This document shows positions 23,358-34,867 of a stretch of 64,000 bases of DNA, piece after piece. The translations under genes and the position numbers were made by a program. The DNA is from Oasisia sp. SBJ-2009 (taxonomy: Eukaryota; Annelida; Polychaeta; Sabellida; Siboglinidae). The stretch is taken from contig OZ024861.1 of NCBI GenBank assembly GCA_964017155.1, positions 20,902,713-20,966,712 on the forward strand. The letters are read 5' to 3'. The notes below the pieces were generated by a model. The model searched no databases and had not been told where the DNA came from. It saw only the letters and a program-made list of their open reading frames with translations. The stretch's first letter is position 1. Each line of letters begins with the position of its first letter.

Positions 23358-25305
23358 CGAGCACAAACACACATATACATATACATACACATACACACAA
23401 ACACACACACGCGCCAAAACACGCACACGCACAAACACACACACACGCACACACACGCAACAACAAATACGCACCCACACACGCACTCACACGCGCACCC
23501 ATACACACACCCTCACACGCACAAGGAAGCATCCTCACACAGACGCCACACACGCAACCACATACGCCCACACACGCACCAAGACACGCACACACCCACA
23601 CACTCAAACACACCCACATGCACCCACACACCCACCGACACATGTAGCAACACACGCATTCACACACATGCATCAACACACAGGCACCCACACAATCGCA
23701 CCCACACACGCGCCCACCCGCACACACACACGTGCCAACACACGCACACACACACACACAAACAAACACATATATATATACACATACACACAAACACACA
23801 CACACACAAAAACCCACCCACACGGGACAAAACACGCACACACACACACACGCACCCACTCACGCACTCACACGTGCACCCACACACGGACCCACACGCA
23901 CGCGACAGCTCACACACGCACAAATCCATACACGTGCACCCAAACACGCACCCACACACGCACACACGCGCGCCAAAGTACGCAGACATACACACACATG
24001 AACGACACACGCACCCGTACACACGCACCCAAACACGCCCCCACACCCACGCACCTACACACACGTGCACAAACAATCACACATACAAAACACACAAACA
24101 CAAGCCAACACACGCACACATTCACCCACACACATACACATGCACACATACACACACATGCACCACACACGCAACCCCATACATGCGCCAAACATGCAAA
24201 AACACACACGCACGCATCAACAAACACGCACCCACCCACACACGCACCCACATACGCCCACACACGCTCCAACCCACGAGCACACACGCAGCCACACACA
24301 CAAACGCACCAACTCTCACACGTACCCATACATGCATCCACACACGTACCCACACACGCGCACACACGCGACAACACAGGAACACATGCACACACATGCT
24401 CCACACACGCACCCACTAACAGGCACCCAAGCACACACGAACACACGAATCCACACACGCACCCACAAACCCAGCGACACACGGACTCACACACGCGCCC
24501 ACACAGGAACACATACACACAAGCACCACACACGCACCCACCCACACACTCGTACGCACCCACACACATATGCGCCCACACGCTCACATACACACACGCA
24601 CCCACACACACGAAACCACACACAAATCCACACATGCACCAACATATGCACCGACACAAGCACACACATGCACCCACACACGAATCCAAACAAGCACACA
24701 TACAAACACACGCACGCACACACACACACGCACGCACCCTCACACACATGTACCCACACACGCAAGCACACACACCCACCCACACACAAATCCACACCGG
24801 CACCCACACACGCACCACCACACGCACCCACAGACACGCACCAACATATGCACCCACACGCACACACATACACGAATCCACACATGCACCCACACACACG
24901 CACCCACAGGCAGACGCACGCACCCACACAGACATGTGCCCACACACGCACGCACACACACTCACCCACACACAAATCCACACACTCACCCACACACACG
25001 TAGCAACACACGCATTCACACACATGCACCAACACAACCGCACCCACACAGGCGTCCACCGCACACACACACACACACGTGCCAACACACGCACCCACAC
25101 ACGCACTCACACACACACGAAACAACACATGCACCCACACACCCACCGACACACGTAGCAACACACGAATTCACACACATGTATCAACACACAGGCACCC
25201 ACACAACCGCACCCACACAAGCGCCCACCCGCACACACACACACACGTGTCAACACACACACACACACATAAACACACACATATATATATATATACATAC
25301 ACACA

Positions 25306-25344
<39 letters not shown>

Positions 25345-25356
25345 ACCCACCCACAC

Positions 25357-25434
25357 GGGACAAAACACGCACACACACACACGCACCCACACACGCACTC
25401 ACACGTGCACCCACACACGGACCCACACGCACGC

Positions 25435-25469
<35 letters not shown>

Positions 25470-25588
25470 TCCATACACGTGCACCCAAACACGCACCCAC
25501 ACACGCACACGGGACAAAACACGCACACACACACACGCACCCACACACGCACTCACACGTGCACCCACACACGGACCCACACGCACGC

Positions 25589-25623
<35 letters not shown>

Positions 25624-25664
25624 TCCATACACGTGCACCCAAACACGCACCCACACACGCACAC
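25357..25664. repeat. 154-bp tandem duplication in CA array
   Basis: Two units at 25357-25510 and 25511-25664 share GGGACAAAACACGCACAC, CACGTGCACCCACACACGG and GCGACAGCACAC in the same order. The window's right end (63880-64000, inverted) shows only one unit, so the duplication is specific to the left side or happened after the inverted duplication. Confidence 0.85.
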
Positions 25665-25808
25665 ACGCGCGCCAAAGTACGCAGACATACACACGCATGA
25701 ACGACACACGCACCCGTACACACGCACCCAAACACGCCCCCACACCCACGCACCTACACACACGCGCCCAAACAATCACACATACAAAACACGCACCACA
25801 TACGAACC

Positions 25809-25826
25809 CACCTCGAGTCGCTGTTC
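25809..25826 (+). other. 18-bp relic of CR1-like ORF1 at array junction
   Basis: CACCTCGAGTCGCTGTTC is identical to the ORF1 codons for HLESLF near 28273-28290. It lies exactly between the CA satellite and family B minisatellite. At 52387 the same B-to-ORF1 junction still has the whole fragment attached, so here the fragment was almost completely removed and replaced by the satellite. Confidence 0.85.
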
Positions 25827-27605
25827 ACGGACGAGTCTGACATGAATAGACTGAAATACGCGCGGACGAGACAGACTTATATGAATAGACGTAAATACAC
25901 ATTTTTGAATAGACGTGGATACACGTATACGAGTCAGATTGGTATGAATAGGCGTAGATACATGCGGACGAGGTAGACTTATATGAATAGATGGAGATAC
26001 AAGCGGACGAGACATTTTGATATGAATTAACGTAGATACATGCGGATGATACAGACTAATATGAATACACGTAGATACACGCGGAATAGACTGACCTATA
26101 AATAGACATATCCGGGTAAATACATGCGAACGACACAGATTTATACGTAGAGACGTAGATACATGCGGAAGAGACACACTTCTATGAATAGACGTAGATG
26201 CACGTGGACGAGACAGACTTATTTTATATATACGAGATACAAGCGGACAAGACAGACATATATGAAGAGACGTAGATACACGCGGACAAGACTGACTTAT
26301 ACGAGTAAACGTAGATACACGCGGACGAGACAGATTTATATGGAAAGACATACTCAGATACACGCGGACGCGACTGACATGAATGAATAGACTTAAATAA
26401 AGGCGGAGTAGACTGACTGATATGAATAGACTTAGATACATGCGGACGAGACAGAGTTATATGAATATATATAGATACAAGCAGACGAGACTGACGTGTA
26501 TGAAGAGATGTAGATACTCGCGGAAAAGACTGAATTATATGAATAAACATGGATACACGCGGACGATATATGAAGAGACGTAGCTACACACGGAAGAGAC
26601 TGACTGATGTGAATAGACTTAGATAAACGGGGACGACACTGACTTCTGTGAATAGACTCAGACACACGGGAAGAGAGTGATTTATATGAAAACACTTAGA
26701 CACACGCGCACGAGATTGACTTATGTGAATAGACTTAGATACACGCGGAGGAGACTGCTGATATGAATATATTAAGATACACGCGGACGAGACTGACTTA
26801 AATGAATTGACAGGTAAACGCGAACGATACAAGACTTGTGTCAATACAAGTAGATACAGGCGTGTGAGATATATTTATATGAATGGACGTAGATACACGC
26901 GGACGAGACTGACTGATATAAATAGACTTAGATACATGCGGAAGAGACTGACTTGTATGAACAGATTTAAATACACGCGACTGAGACTGATTTCTAAGAA
27001 TAGACTTAGATACACCCGGACGAGACTGACTTCTATGAATAGACTTAGAAAAATGCAGATAAGACGTATTTTCATAAATATATATAGACTTAGGTACCCG
27101 CGGACGAGACTGACTTATAAGAATTACCGTAGATACACGAGGACGAGACAGACTAATATGAATATACGTAGATACACGAGGACGATACTGACGTAAATGA
27201 ATAGATGTAGATACACGTGGATAATACGGACATGTATGAATAAACAGATACACGCGGACGGTACAGACTTATACAAAGACACGTAGATACACTCGGACGA
27301 GACGAGAGTTATATCAATAGACTTGGATACACGCGGAAGAGACTGACTGGTAGGAATAGACTTAACTACACGCGGACGAGACTGACTTATATGAATAGAC
27401 CTAGAAACATGCGGACGAGGCAGATTATGTGAATAGATGTAGATACACGCGGATGAGACAGAATGATATGAATAGACGTAGATACACGCGGTCGATACAA
27501 ACTAACATCAACACACTGAGATACACGCGGACGAAACTGAATTATGAATAGATGTAGAAAAAGCGGACGAGACAAACTTATATAAATAGATGTAGATACA
27601 TACTC
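25827..27605 (+). repeat. Family B minisatellite (~39-bp unit), left distal array
   Basis: Tandem ~39-bp units containing ATGAATAGAC, then GTAGATACACGCGGACGAGAC, then TGACTTAT or AGACTTAT-like ends, with substitutions and small indels. Because 39 is a multiple of three and stops are rare, both strands show 13-residue repeats (Arg/Thr/Tyr-rich on plus, Ser/Ile/Tyr-rich on minus). Compared with its mirror 61603-63704 it lacks ~320 bp next to the distal end. No gene. Confidence 0.92.
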
Positions 27606-27908
27606 CACCCCACTGCAAGTGCTAGACGGGTTTACGAAGTGCTAGTTTCAATTAAGTATTTCTGCCAGTTTTAATCGGTCTTAATAGTGACTCTTATGAT
27701 CATATACGTGTTGATCACCTTACGAATACACGTTTACGTGACATCTTTCATTAGGCCGAGCCGATGTGAAAGATTTTAAGTATTTTAAATATTTAGCTGG
27801 ATGTTTGGGCCTTTTGTCGCCCAACGGGTGACTCTACCAGGTAAACGAACAATAGTTAAAAGCAATAACATCAGCTTAGCTGTAACCAATTTTACCGGTT
27901 CCGCCTGA

Positions 27909-28421
27909 ACAACCGTGGACAACGGCTCTTGCCCGGTGGCTAACAGTTCAGGTGAAAACTGTTGCGGATCACCTGTACTACCGGTACATCTGCCGCCAGA
28001 AGACGTCATTTGTGACCCGGTGATTGACAAGTCAAGAAAAGCGCGCCGGAAAGCTGCGAAAGATAAGCACGCAGACAACTGGAAATACTGCGTGAAGACC
28101 TGCATACTTAACGGCAAGGACAACCGTCAAATGTATCAATGTCATTTGTGCCAGGCGTGGGTGCACCCGGAGTGTTTCAGTGAAGACGATAAGGACGTTA
28201 TAGGCATTTGTTCCTGCGCGTCATGTCGTATGCTACCGACATTCGAGGAGCGTCTACTCGAGAAGACGTCCCACCTCGAGTCGCTGTTCGTCAAACTCGA
28301 ACGATCGAACCAACAGCTTGTCTCCTTGATGTGTGAACAGAACCAAGAAATACGAGGTCTGCGAGAAGATATAGCGAAAAGCAAGCGTCCAGAAGGCGAC
28401 GCTGATGCCAACGATGGGTGA
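27909..28421 (+). pseudogene. CR1-like ORF1 N-terminal part with PHD finger (left arm)
   Basis: The frame opens after a stop at 27906 and has no ATG near its start; the GTG at 27915 is not a convincing start. It encodes a basic segment (KSRKARRKAAKDKHADNW), then a PHD-type zinc module: Cys pair in KYCVKTC, CHLC, H and C in WVHPECF, and CSCASC. The canonical Trp before the last Cys pair is Cys here, while the 52387 copy keeps Trp. A Leu/Glu/Gln-rich helix (LERSNQQLVSLMCEQNQEIR) that could form a coiled coil follows, ending at TGA 28419. PHD fingers in ORF1 are known from CR1-like elements; they probably aid protein or chromatin binding. Confidence 0.8.
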
Positions 28422-28422
28422 C

Positions 28423-28716
28423 CACAGGCAGTGACACTGCTTGTGGGGAACAGCCTGCTACGTGATGTACGCGTCCAGTGGCAATCCCATCAAGATTCGA
28501 AAGAAATCAGGCGCCATTCTCGCCGATATCGAACAAATGATCGATGACGCGGCTAATACGGAAACAATCGACGAAATTTTCATCGACAGAGGAATTCACG
28601 AAACAACGAGTGAAGTAAGTGTAGCAAACATAAAAGAAAACATCGCACAACTACTGCGGAATGCGAAAACCGTGAAACCAACCATCACGGTGAGCAGCGT
28701 ATTGCCGTCGAAATAG
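28423..28716 (+). pseudogene. degenerate SGNH-esterase part of CR1-like ORF1 (left arm)
   Basis: Directly after the PHD frame, one frame reads AVTLLVGNSLLRDV, resembling the G-x-S block I of SGNH esterases in CR1 ORF1 proteins (Asp of GDS is Asn here). A shift near 28470 leads into 28441-28716, with GAILADIEQMIDDA and VSVANIKENIAQLLRNAKTV, the helix typical after block III. The block III Gly-x-Asn-Asp itself is not preserved (DRGIHETT). Homology is inferred from these motifs only, and the enzyme is certainly inactive. Confidence 0.62.
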
Positions 28717-29115
28717 AAGTTATACAAAAAAGGTCTTTAAAATGTATTTTTCCTGGATTCGGTTACACGGAGATACTCAGACATGTTAACCTGGATATGT
28801 TGAATGTAAGATGGGACAGCACTTTTCAAAAATATTTTGATAAAATTAAAGTCGGCACACGTAGATAAAATGTTCTGCTGCCTGAAAAAAGACATTCCGA
28901 GTATAATATTACTAGAACGAATAGATTCCGTAACTCCTTTATACCATGGGCTTTATACAAATGTCAGTAAAAAGCTATTAGTACGGTATTATTTGCGGTA
29001 TCAAATGTATTTCTATTGTATTTTTATGATATTTTGATGAGTTATTTGTAACCTATTGTAATATGCCAATCCAACTCAGTTGAGTTGCTAATAAAAGTTG
29101 TGTGTAATTATTACA

Positions 29116-29354
29116 CCCGGACGACAATGACATATGAATTGTCTGAGACACGAGCGGTGGAGACTGACTTATATTAATAGACTGAGATATACGCGGAAGA
29201 GACAGACTTATATGAATAGACGTAGAAACACACGAACGATAAAGACATATAAATCTATGTAGTTACACGCGGACGAGTCTGACATGAATAGACTGAAATA
29301 CGCGCGGACGAGACAGACTTATATGAATAGACGTAGATACACGCGGGCGAGACT
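29116..29354 (+). repeat. Family B minisatellite remnant between ORF1 fragment and CR1-like element
   Basis: About six degenerate ~39-bp units, mirrored at 59854-60092. It shows that both retroelements sit inside one original family B array. Confidence 0.85.
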
Positions 29355-29361
29355 AATTTAT
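29355..29361. other. Target-site duplication of CR1-like element, 3' flank (left arm)
   Basis: AATTTAT here and at 33976-33982 flank the element; the mirror copy has ATAAATT at 55330-55336 and 59847-59853. Empty sites at 52294-52300 and 63612-63618 show the sequence once. Since the element's 3' end is A-rich, one or two bases of the duplication could belong to the element. Confidence 0.75.
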
Positions 29362-29396
29362 TCTTACAGGTTCTTACAGGTCCTTTTCTGGCTGAA

Positions 29397-30776
29397 TTAG
29401 GCATTTCTGCCTCTTGTGCCAGCTCTGTCTTGATCATTGATTTGAGACTGTGCGCATGCGTCTAAAGGTGACACAGTCCATAGTTGAGGTGGTGCAGTAA
29501 AATCATTTTTTATAGGATGATTTTTCCATAGTTTATCAAGTCTACCTTCAAATGATTGGACTGATGGAGCATCTACCACATACTGTGGCAGACTATTCCA
29601 TACATCATTAGATCGGTATACAAATGATTTTTTTCGGATGTTTAATCGGCATCTTTCTTTAAATATTTTTAGGTTGTGCCCTCTCGTTATTGAATCATTA
29701 TCCCTTAATGTAACAAAATTTGATGTAACAGTAGAATCATATTTCCCAGTTAATATTTTGTAAATTTCTATCATGTCTCGCCTAAGTCGACGGTATGAAA
29801 GAGTTGGTAGCTTTAATCTTATTAGACGTTCTTTATAATCCAGTTCCTTATATCCAGGAATGAATTTAGTTGCTCGACGCTGAACATTTTCAAGTGCTGT
29901 TATGTGTTTCATTAAATACGGACTCCATACCTGGTTTGCATACTCGATATGTGGTCGGACAAGAGACTTAAAAACAGTAGAAAAACACTTATCATCTAGA
30001 TATTCAAAAGTGCGTCGAATTATCCCCATCATAGAATTGGCTTTATTAATTTTTTCTGACATATGTGCCTCGAAGTTATGTGATGAGTCAAAAGTTACTC
30101 CAATATCCTGCACTGTTTCTGCTTTATTAATTGTTTTCTGATCTTTACCCATTGTGTATCCATCATTTCTTATGGAGGAACGTCCAATTCGCATGTTACA
30201 ACATTTGTCAGGATGAAATTTCAGTAGTGATGTTTCTGACCATTTCTCCGGTGAGGTGAGATCCTTTTGTAGGATGTTGCAGTTATCTTCATTATAAATA
30301 GGGTTAAAAAGTTTCATATCATCTGCAAATAGGAAAATATGAGAGTTTTTTATAACATCAGGTAGATCATTTATGAAGATAACAAAAAGAAGGGGGCCGA
30401 TCACAGATCCTTGTGGTATTCCACTGATCACTTCTTGCCAGTTAGAAAATATGTTGTTAATTCGTATTCGTTGTTTTCTATGTGAAAGTAGATCTATGAT
30501 CCAGTTAATTAGGTTTCCCTTTATTCCATAGCTCTGTATTTTTTTTATAAGTTTTGAATGTGGGACCTTGTCAAATGCTTTCATAAAATCACAATATATT
30601 ACATCAATACAGCCTCCATTGTCCAGCGTTTCAGTCCATATATCTAATACCTTTAATAGTTGAAGTACTGTTGAACGGCCCTTTACAAAACCAAACTGAC
30701 ATTTACTCAATAGCTCATTTTCTTTCATATGTACAGTGATGGTGTCTCTAACTATTTCTTCCATTATCTTACCCAC
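29397..30776 (-). pseudogene. reverse transcriptase part of CR1-like ORF2 (left arm)
   Basis: An uninterrupted 460-residue frame from MGKIMEEIVRD to the C-terminal tail. Motifs: QFGFVKGRST, motif A YCDFMKAFDKVPH (residues 61-73), motif B SGIPQGSVIGPLLF (118-131), catalytic FADD (150-153), thumb SLVRPHIEYANQVWSP, and the C-terminal VWNSLP region. All catalytic Asp residues are present. The frame upstream (finger region with SPGPDGIHPRVLNELA and NYRPVSITSV) is open in the same frame until a shift at the A-run near 31003, shared with the right-arm copy, which uncouples it from the endonuclease. As a domain it is intact; as an ORF2 it is broken. Confidence 0.92.
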
Positions 30777-30991
30777 TACACTTGTTATACTGACTGGTCG
30801 GTAATTTTGAGGTAATGTTTTACTTCCTTTCTTATGGATTGGAGATATGTTAGCCTGTTTCCATTCTTTGGGTAGTTTGCCTGTTGTTAGAGATGTGTTA
30901 AAAATAATTGATAATGGAATTCTGATGCAGTCTGCTAATTCATTTAAGACCCTGGGGTGTATGCCATCAGGTCCAGGTGATTTAAATGTTT

Positions 30992-32305
30992 TTAGTTTTT
31001 TAGTTTTGCTGCCACTACTGATGGGTTAATAGTACACGTTTCAACTGCATTATAACATCTTATAGGTTCCTCAGGAGTATTCTCTTGTGGTTCAATTGTA
31101 AATACCGAAGAGAAATAATCAGCCAATAGCTCTGCTTTTTCCGAGTCTGAGTTTGTTAAGTCATCTTTCAAATCACTTTTTATTAAGTTGGGTATACCCG
31201 TTCTTGTCTTCATTTTTGCCTGGGCGTATTGCCAAAATTTCTTAGGATTCTCTTTTATTTGGCTAATGATACTTTTTTCATATATTTTTTGTGCCTTTCT
31301 TGTTAACCTCCTAACCTGATTGCGTAATCTGCAGTATTCCTGGTAAGCTTGGACATCTCTAGTTAGAAGATATTTCTTCCACAGTCTATTTTTTCTTCTG
31401 ATTTTAGCTCTTATTTTTACATTTAGTGGTACCGGGTATTTTTTTGTTCTTTCTGACATCACCTTTTTAGGTATGCACCTTTCTACAGCTTCTCTATGTT
31501 TCATTGTAAAAATGTCCCATTGTGCTTGCACATCACCCTCATGTTCTAAAAATTCGGCATCCCAATCAATGCTTAACATGTCCTCCATTTTGGGGTAGTC
31601 TCCCTTATCGTATTTATAAACAGTTTTTCTGATCGGCTCATGTATTGGTGTGCAGTTAAGAATCACTTTGATTATGGAGTGGTCACTTTTCCCTAGTGCT
31701 GAGGCTGTATCAATAGACACAATTTCGGAATCCTCACTGGTGATTACTAGGTCAAGAAGTGATGGCTCTGTTGTCCCTCTACCTCTAAGTGGGCTCAGTT
31801 ATATGTTGGATGAGATAACAATCTCGAAGATTTTCGATAAATTTAAACTCTTCAAAGGGTAATTGAAGTCTCCAAGTAGAAGGACGTGTGAATTTTTGTT
31901 TTCACTTATTTTCTCTAGTAGCTCATTAAGGTTATCATTGTTTTGAGTAGTGCTGTTGGGGCTTCTATAAAAGGAGCCTACCAGAAGTGTTTCCTTCCCC
32001 TTCAGTTTCAAGGTGCAAAACAGTGCCTCGTTAAAATCAACTTCAAAATGGTGCGCTTGAAACGGTAGCGAATTGTGGATAAATAGGATCATCCCTCTAC
32101 CTTTATTTTCATTCATATTTATGGTTTCCATAGAATAGCCTTCCAGATTGTATTCCTGTAGTGTAAGTTTTCTCTTAAAGTGTTTAGGTTTTACCTCTGA
32201 TATAGCTATAATATAGGGTGGAGTGGAGTTGTTATTTATTCTACATTTAAGTTCTGTTAGTTATTCTTTTGTTAATACATCTGCATTAGAATACCACACA
32301 ATTAT
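30992..32305 (-). pseudogene. APE endonuclease and linker part of CR1-like ORF2 (left arm)
   Basis: In pieces: ADVLTKEKLTELKCRI (near 32240-32290), AISEVKPKHF, GRGMILFIHNSL, VGSFYRSPNS, LLLGDFNYP (catalytic Asp-Phe-Asn near 31860), then a ~47-bp deletion that removes the IDW part and shifts frame, then PLRGRGTTEPSLLDLVITSEDSEIV and GKSDHSIIKVIL with the catalytic SDH. A basic linker (RRKNRLWKKYLLTRDVQAYQEY) leads toward the RT and ends at the shared frameshift, reading KLKN then stop. The deletion is private to this arm. Confidence 0.87.
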
Positions 32306-32310
32306 TTCCC

Positions 32311-33389
32311 CTACACTTGTGCCTGAGTTGGGTTGTTCATTTCGCTCCTTTTTTTTACCTTGATTATTTGTCTTTCTCCTTTTCGACCTCTTACTATGTA
32401 CACCAAATTTGAAGTCTGCTCCTGCTGTGTTTTTTCTCTTGCCTCTTTCTGCAATAGTCGCTCCTTCTCTCTGTCCTCCCTGCTCATGTCATGTTTAATG
32501 ACCATTTCACTGAAGGGTTCACCTTTGTTTTTTAGTTTGTGTAAGTTTTTCATGACTGAAGCTTTTTTGTCTTCACCTGGAAAGGTCACAAGCAGGGGCC
32601 GGCTTCTTGCCTCATCTGTCCCAGTCTCGGTGTTAGCTCTGCTCCCTAATCTCCGTACTTGGAGGCTCTCTGGCTGGTATTGTCCATCTGTTGTGTGTTC
32701 TGTTAATTGTTTCATAAGTTCTCTATCGTGAGTTACATTATCTGCTTTTAGGGTACTGGTCCCCTCTGGCACGTTATAGACCACTATGTTTTGCCTTCTA
32801 TTTATCCTGTCATTGACTTGGGTGTACACTGTGGCAACTACTTCTTCTTTATTTAGGATTGGTGGAATCTGGTTTGTAGCAAGGGATTTGTTTGCAGCCT
32901 GAGCCTGCAGATCTGCTACTTTGGCAACTGCATCCTCAACTCCACTCACCCTGTTGTTTAATGTGTCATGTTTATTTTCCATTTCAGATAACTTGTGGTC
33001 GAATTGATTTTGTCTTTCGTGCATAACTAGCAACTGAGTCATAATTGCCATCTTTGGCATGACGAACAATACCAGCTGATCTGTCTTTATTCTTCGCTAA
33101 TCAGCACTTGGTACAGTGCATCCGACACTTTCTGGCACTCCTTGTGGTACCATCCCTTACAGATGTCGCATTCTATTCCTCTATCATTGTTCTTTACTTC
33201 TTGGTTACAGTCGTGGCAGACACTTTAATCATTCTCTCTATCTTGGTCTTGACTTACCTCCAGTTTCTTATTTGCTTTACGCTGTTTTTTAGCGTTATTT
33301 TTTGTTGATGAACTACCTCATCAAGACCTAGATGTTTGTGTCAGTACTGGTCTGTCACCAGTTTCCACTATTGGTAATTCCTACACCTT
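32311..33389 (-). pseudogene. CR1-like ORF1 with PHD finger and coiled coil (left arm)
   Basis: The upstream part in one frame encodes a C4HC3 PHD finger (CHDC, CDIC, H and C in GWYHKEC, WYCSSC; about 33057-33229 minus). A frame change right after CSSCQ leads into 32311-33069: a helical, coiled-coil-like stretch (NQFDHKLSEMENKHDTLNNR), a segment RRQNIVVYNVPEGTS with RPLLVTFPGEDKK that resembles the RRM-like core of non-LTR ORF1 proteins, and a basic C-terminus (KHDMSREDREKERLL). Such proteins bind element RNA. A stop cluster N-terminal of the PHD is also present. It is a different subfamily from the PHD/SGNH fragment at 27606. Confidence 0.82.
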
Positions 33390-33740
33390 AATAACAATTA
33401 TATTTATTTAAAAAAAAAAAAAAAATTATATGTGCAGGGCTGGGGTTAGTGCAAACACAAAACAGATAGAAAGGACGTCTAAGTAAGAAATGCAAAGTTA
33501 TTTAATTAATTATATGTTAGCCCTGTTAGCCCTGGGCCAACTCAGGGCTTGAGGTGTCTTGAAGTCAAACAGGGGTGATAATGATACACCCGAAAAAAGG
33601 CCTGTTAGTTCAGGAATGGGAGAACAGAGGATGGGGTTTTACGAAACTAAAGTGATATGTTATGAGCTGTTATTTACGTATTTATATTGAGTTGGTTTGT
33701 GAGTGATTTTATTTCGCGCGCTTTAACTATTTGTTTACTT

Positions 33741-33756
33741 GTCCGCCATTTTGTTT
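33741..33756 (-). promoter_or_regulatory. YY1-like motif in CR1-like 5' UTR (left arm)
   Basis: Read in element orientation, ACAAAATGGCGGAC lies about 220 bp from the element's 5' end. It matches the YY1 core AAnATGGCGG, a factor site also present near the start of mammalian L1. Function here is inference only. Same motif in the right copy at 55556-55571. Confidence 0.4.
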
Positions 33757-33975
33757 AGGAAAATTTAGGGTGGTTGTTATGTAGAATAAATTTACGGATC
33801 TATGATTTGGGGGCTGTTGATTTAGATTATATTTAGATGCCTGTTTAACTATCTTAGTACATTTACTCGTCCGTTAATGTGGGATGTTGACAATCGGTTT
33901 ATTTTGAGAATTTGGCTATTTTGTGCAGCGGGAAAAAAAAGAGTTGACTACACCTGACGCATGCGCAATCCAATC

Positions 33976-33982
33976 AATTTAT
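33976..33982. other. Target-site duplication of CR1-like element, 5' flank (left arm)
   Basis: AATTTAT, pairing with 29355-29361. The family B unit interrupted here continues on both sides in register with the empty site at 52294-52300 (reverse complement). Confidence 0.75.
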
Positions 33983-34825
33983 ATGAATAGACAGCAATAC
34001 ACTCGGACCAGACAGACTCAAATGAATAGACGTAGATACACGCAGACGAGACTGAGTTATACATGTAGACAAAGATACACGAGGACGAGACTGAATTGTA
34101 TGAATAGACTGAGATACGCGAACGAGACAGACGTATACGAATATACTTAGACACACGCGGACGAAAAAGACTAAGATGAAGGACTTATATACACGCGGCC
34201 GAGTTGCCTTCTATTGAGATTGAGTGATATGAATTGACGTAGATGTTAGCGGACGAGCCATATTTTTTGAATAGACGTGGATACACGTATACGAGTCAGA
34301 TTGGTATGAATAGGTGTAGATACACGCGGACGAGGTAGAGTTATATGAATAGATGGAGATACAAGCGGACGAGACATTTTGAAATGAATAAACGTAGATA
34401 CATGCGGACGATACAGACTAATATGAATACACGTAGATACACGCGGAAGAGATTGACCTATAAATAGACATACCCGGGTAAATACATGCGGACGACACAG
34501 ATTTATACGTAGAGACGTAGATACATGCGGAAGAGACACACTTCTATGAATAGACGTAGATGCACGTGGACGAGACAAACTTATTTTATATATACGAGAT
34601 ACAAGCGGACAAGACAGACATATATGAATAGACGTAGATACATGCGGGCCAGACTGGCTGATACGAGTAAACGTAGATACACGCGGACGAGACAAATTTA
34701 CATAAAAAGGCAGACTTAGATACACGCGGACGCGATTGACATGAATGAATAGACTTAAATAAAGGCGACGTAGACTGACTGATATGAATAGACTTAGATA
34801 CATGCGGACGAGACAGAGTTAATTA

Positions 34826-34867
<42 letters not shown>

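Larger units (their letters stand above)
20037..25808 (-). repeat. CA-rich satellite array (GT array in opposite orientation)
   Basis: Reverse-complement polarity of the array at 1-20036, with the same ~12-bp unit read as GCACCCACACAC on the plus strand. Landmark blocks from the GT side recur inverted: 20040-20165 mirrors about 17610-17750, and about 21410-21625 mirrors 6840-7045. It contains a CT-rich tract, short TATATA runs and a 154-bp tandem duplication. No gene is seen in its 5.8 kb; the long frames (hundreds of residues of His, Thr, Pro, Arg) are repeat translation. Confidence 0.92.
27606..29115 (+). mobile_element. CR1-like ORF1-bearing fragment (PHD + SGNH), left arm
   Basis: A non-satellite block inserted in family B. 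It starts near CCACTGCAAGTGCTAGAC and ends near GTGTGTAATTATTACACCC, shortly after an AATAAA hexamer at 29090. It carries a ~300-bp leader, a PHD-finger frame, a degenerate SGNH-esterase frame and ~400 bp without a clear frame. No RT is attached, so it is either a truncated or internally deleted CR1-like element or a non-autonomous derivative. Mirror: 60093-61602. Confidence 0.8.
29362..33975 (-). mobile_element. CR1-like non-LTR retrotransposon, full length but dead (left arm)
   Basis: A 4614-bp element on the minus strand with 5' UTR, ORF1 (PHD plus coiled coil plus basic C-terminal region), ORF2 (APE endonuclease plus RT) and a 3' end made of two ACCTGTAAGA units followed by AATAAA-like sequence. 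A short tandem repeat in place of a long poly(A) tail is characteristic of CR1-type elements. It is inserted in family B with a 7-bp target duplication. Relative to the right-arm copy it has ~147 bp extra at 33422-33568 in the 5' region and a ~47-bp deletion in the endonuclease near 31856. Confidence 0.92.

Noticed and set aside
27909..28421. Host PHD-finger gene
   Set aside because: It is present in several truncated copies at satellite junctions and is followed by an SGNH-like frame, matching CR1-like ORF1 architecture; no intron or start signals are seen.
28837..29037. Short frame (66 residues) in the 3' part of the ORF1 fragment
   Set aside because: A/T-rich, no motif recognised, and the surrounding sequence looks like a 3' untranslated region with AATAAA at 29090.
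29397..30776. Active reverse transcriptase gene
   Set aside because: The RT domain is open, but the ORF2 is uncoupled from its endonuclease by the shared frameshift and the endonuclease has a deletion, so the element cannot be autonomous.
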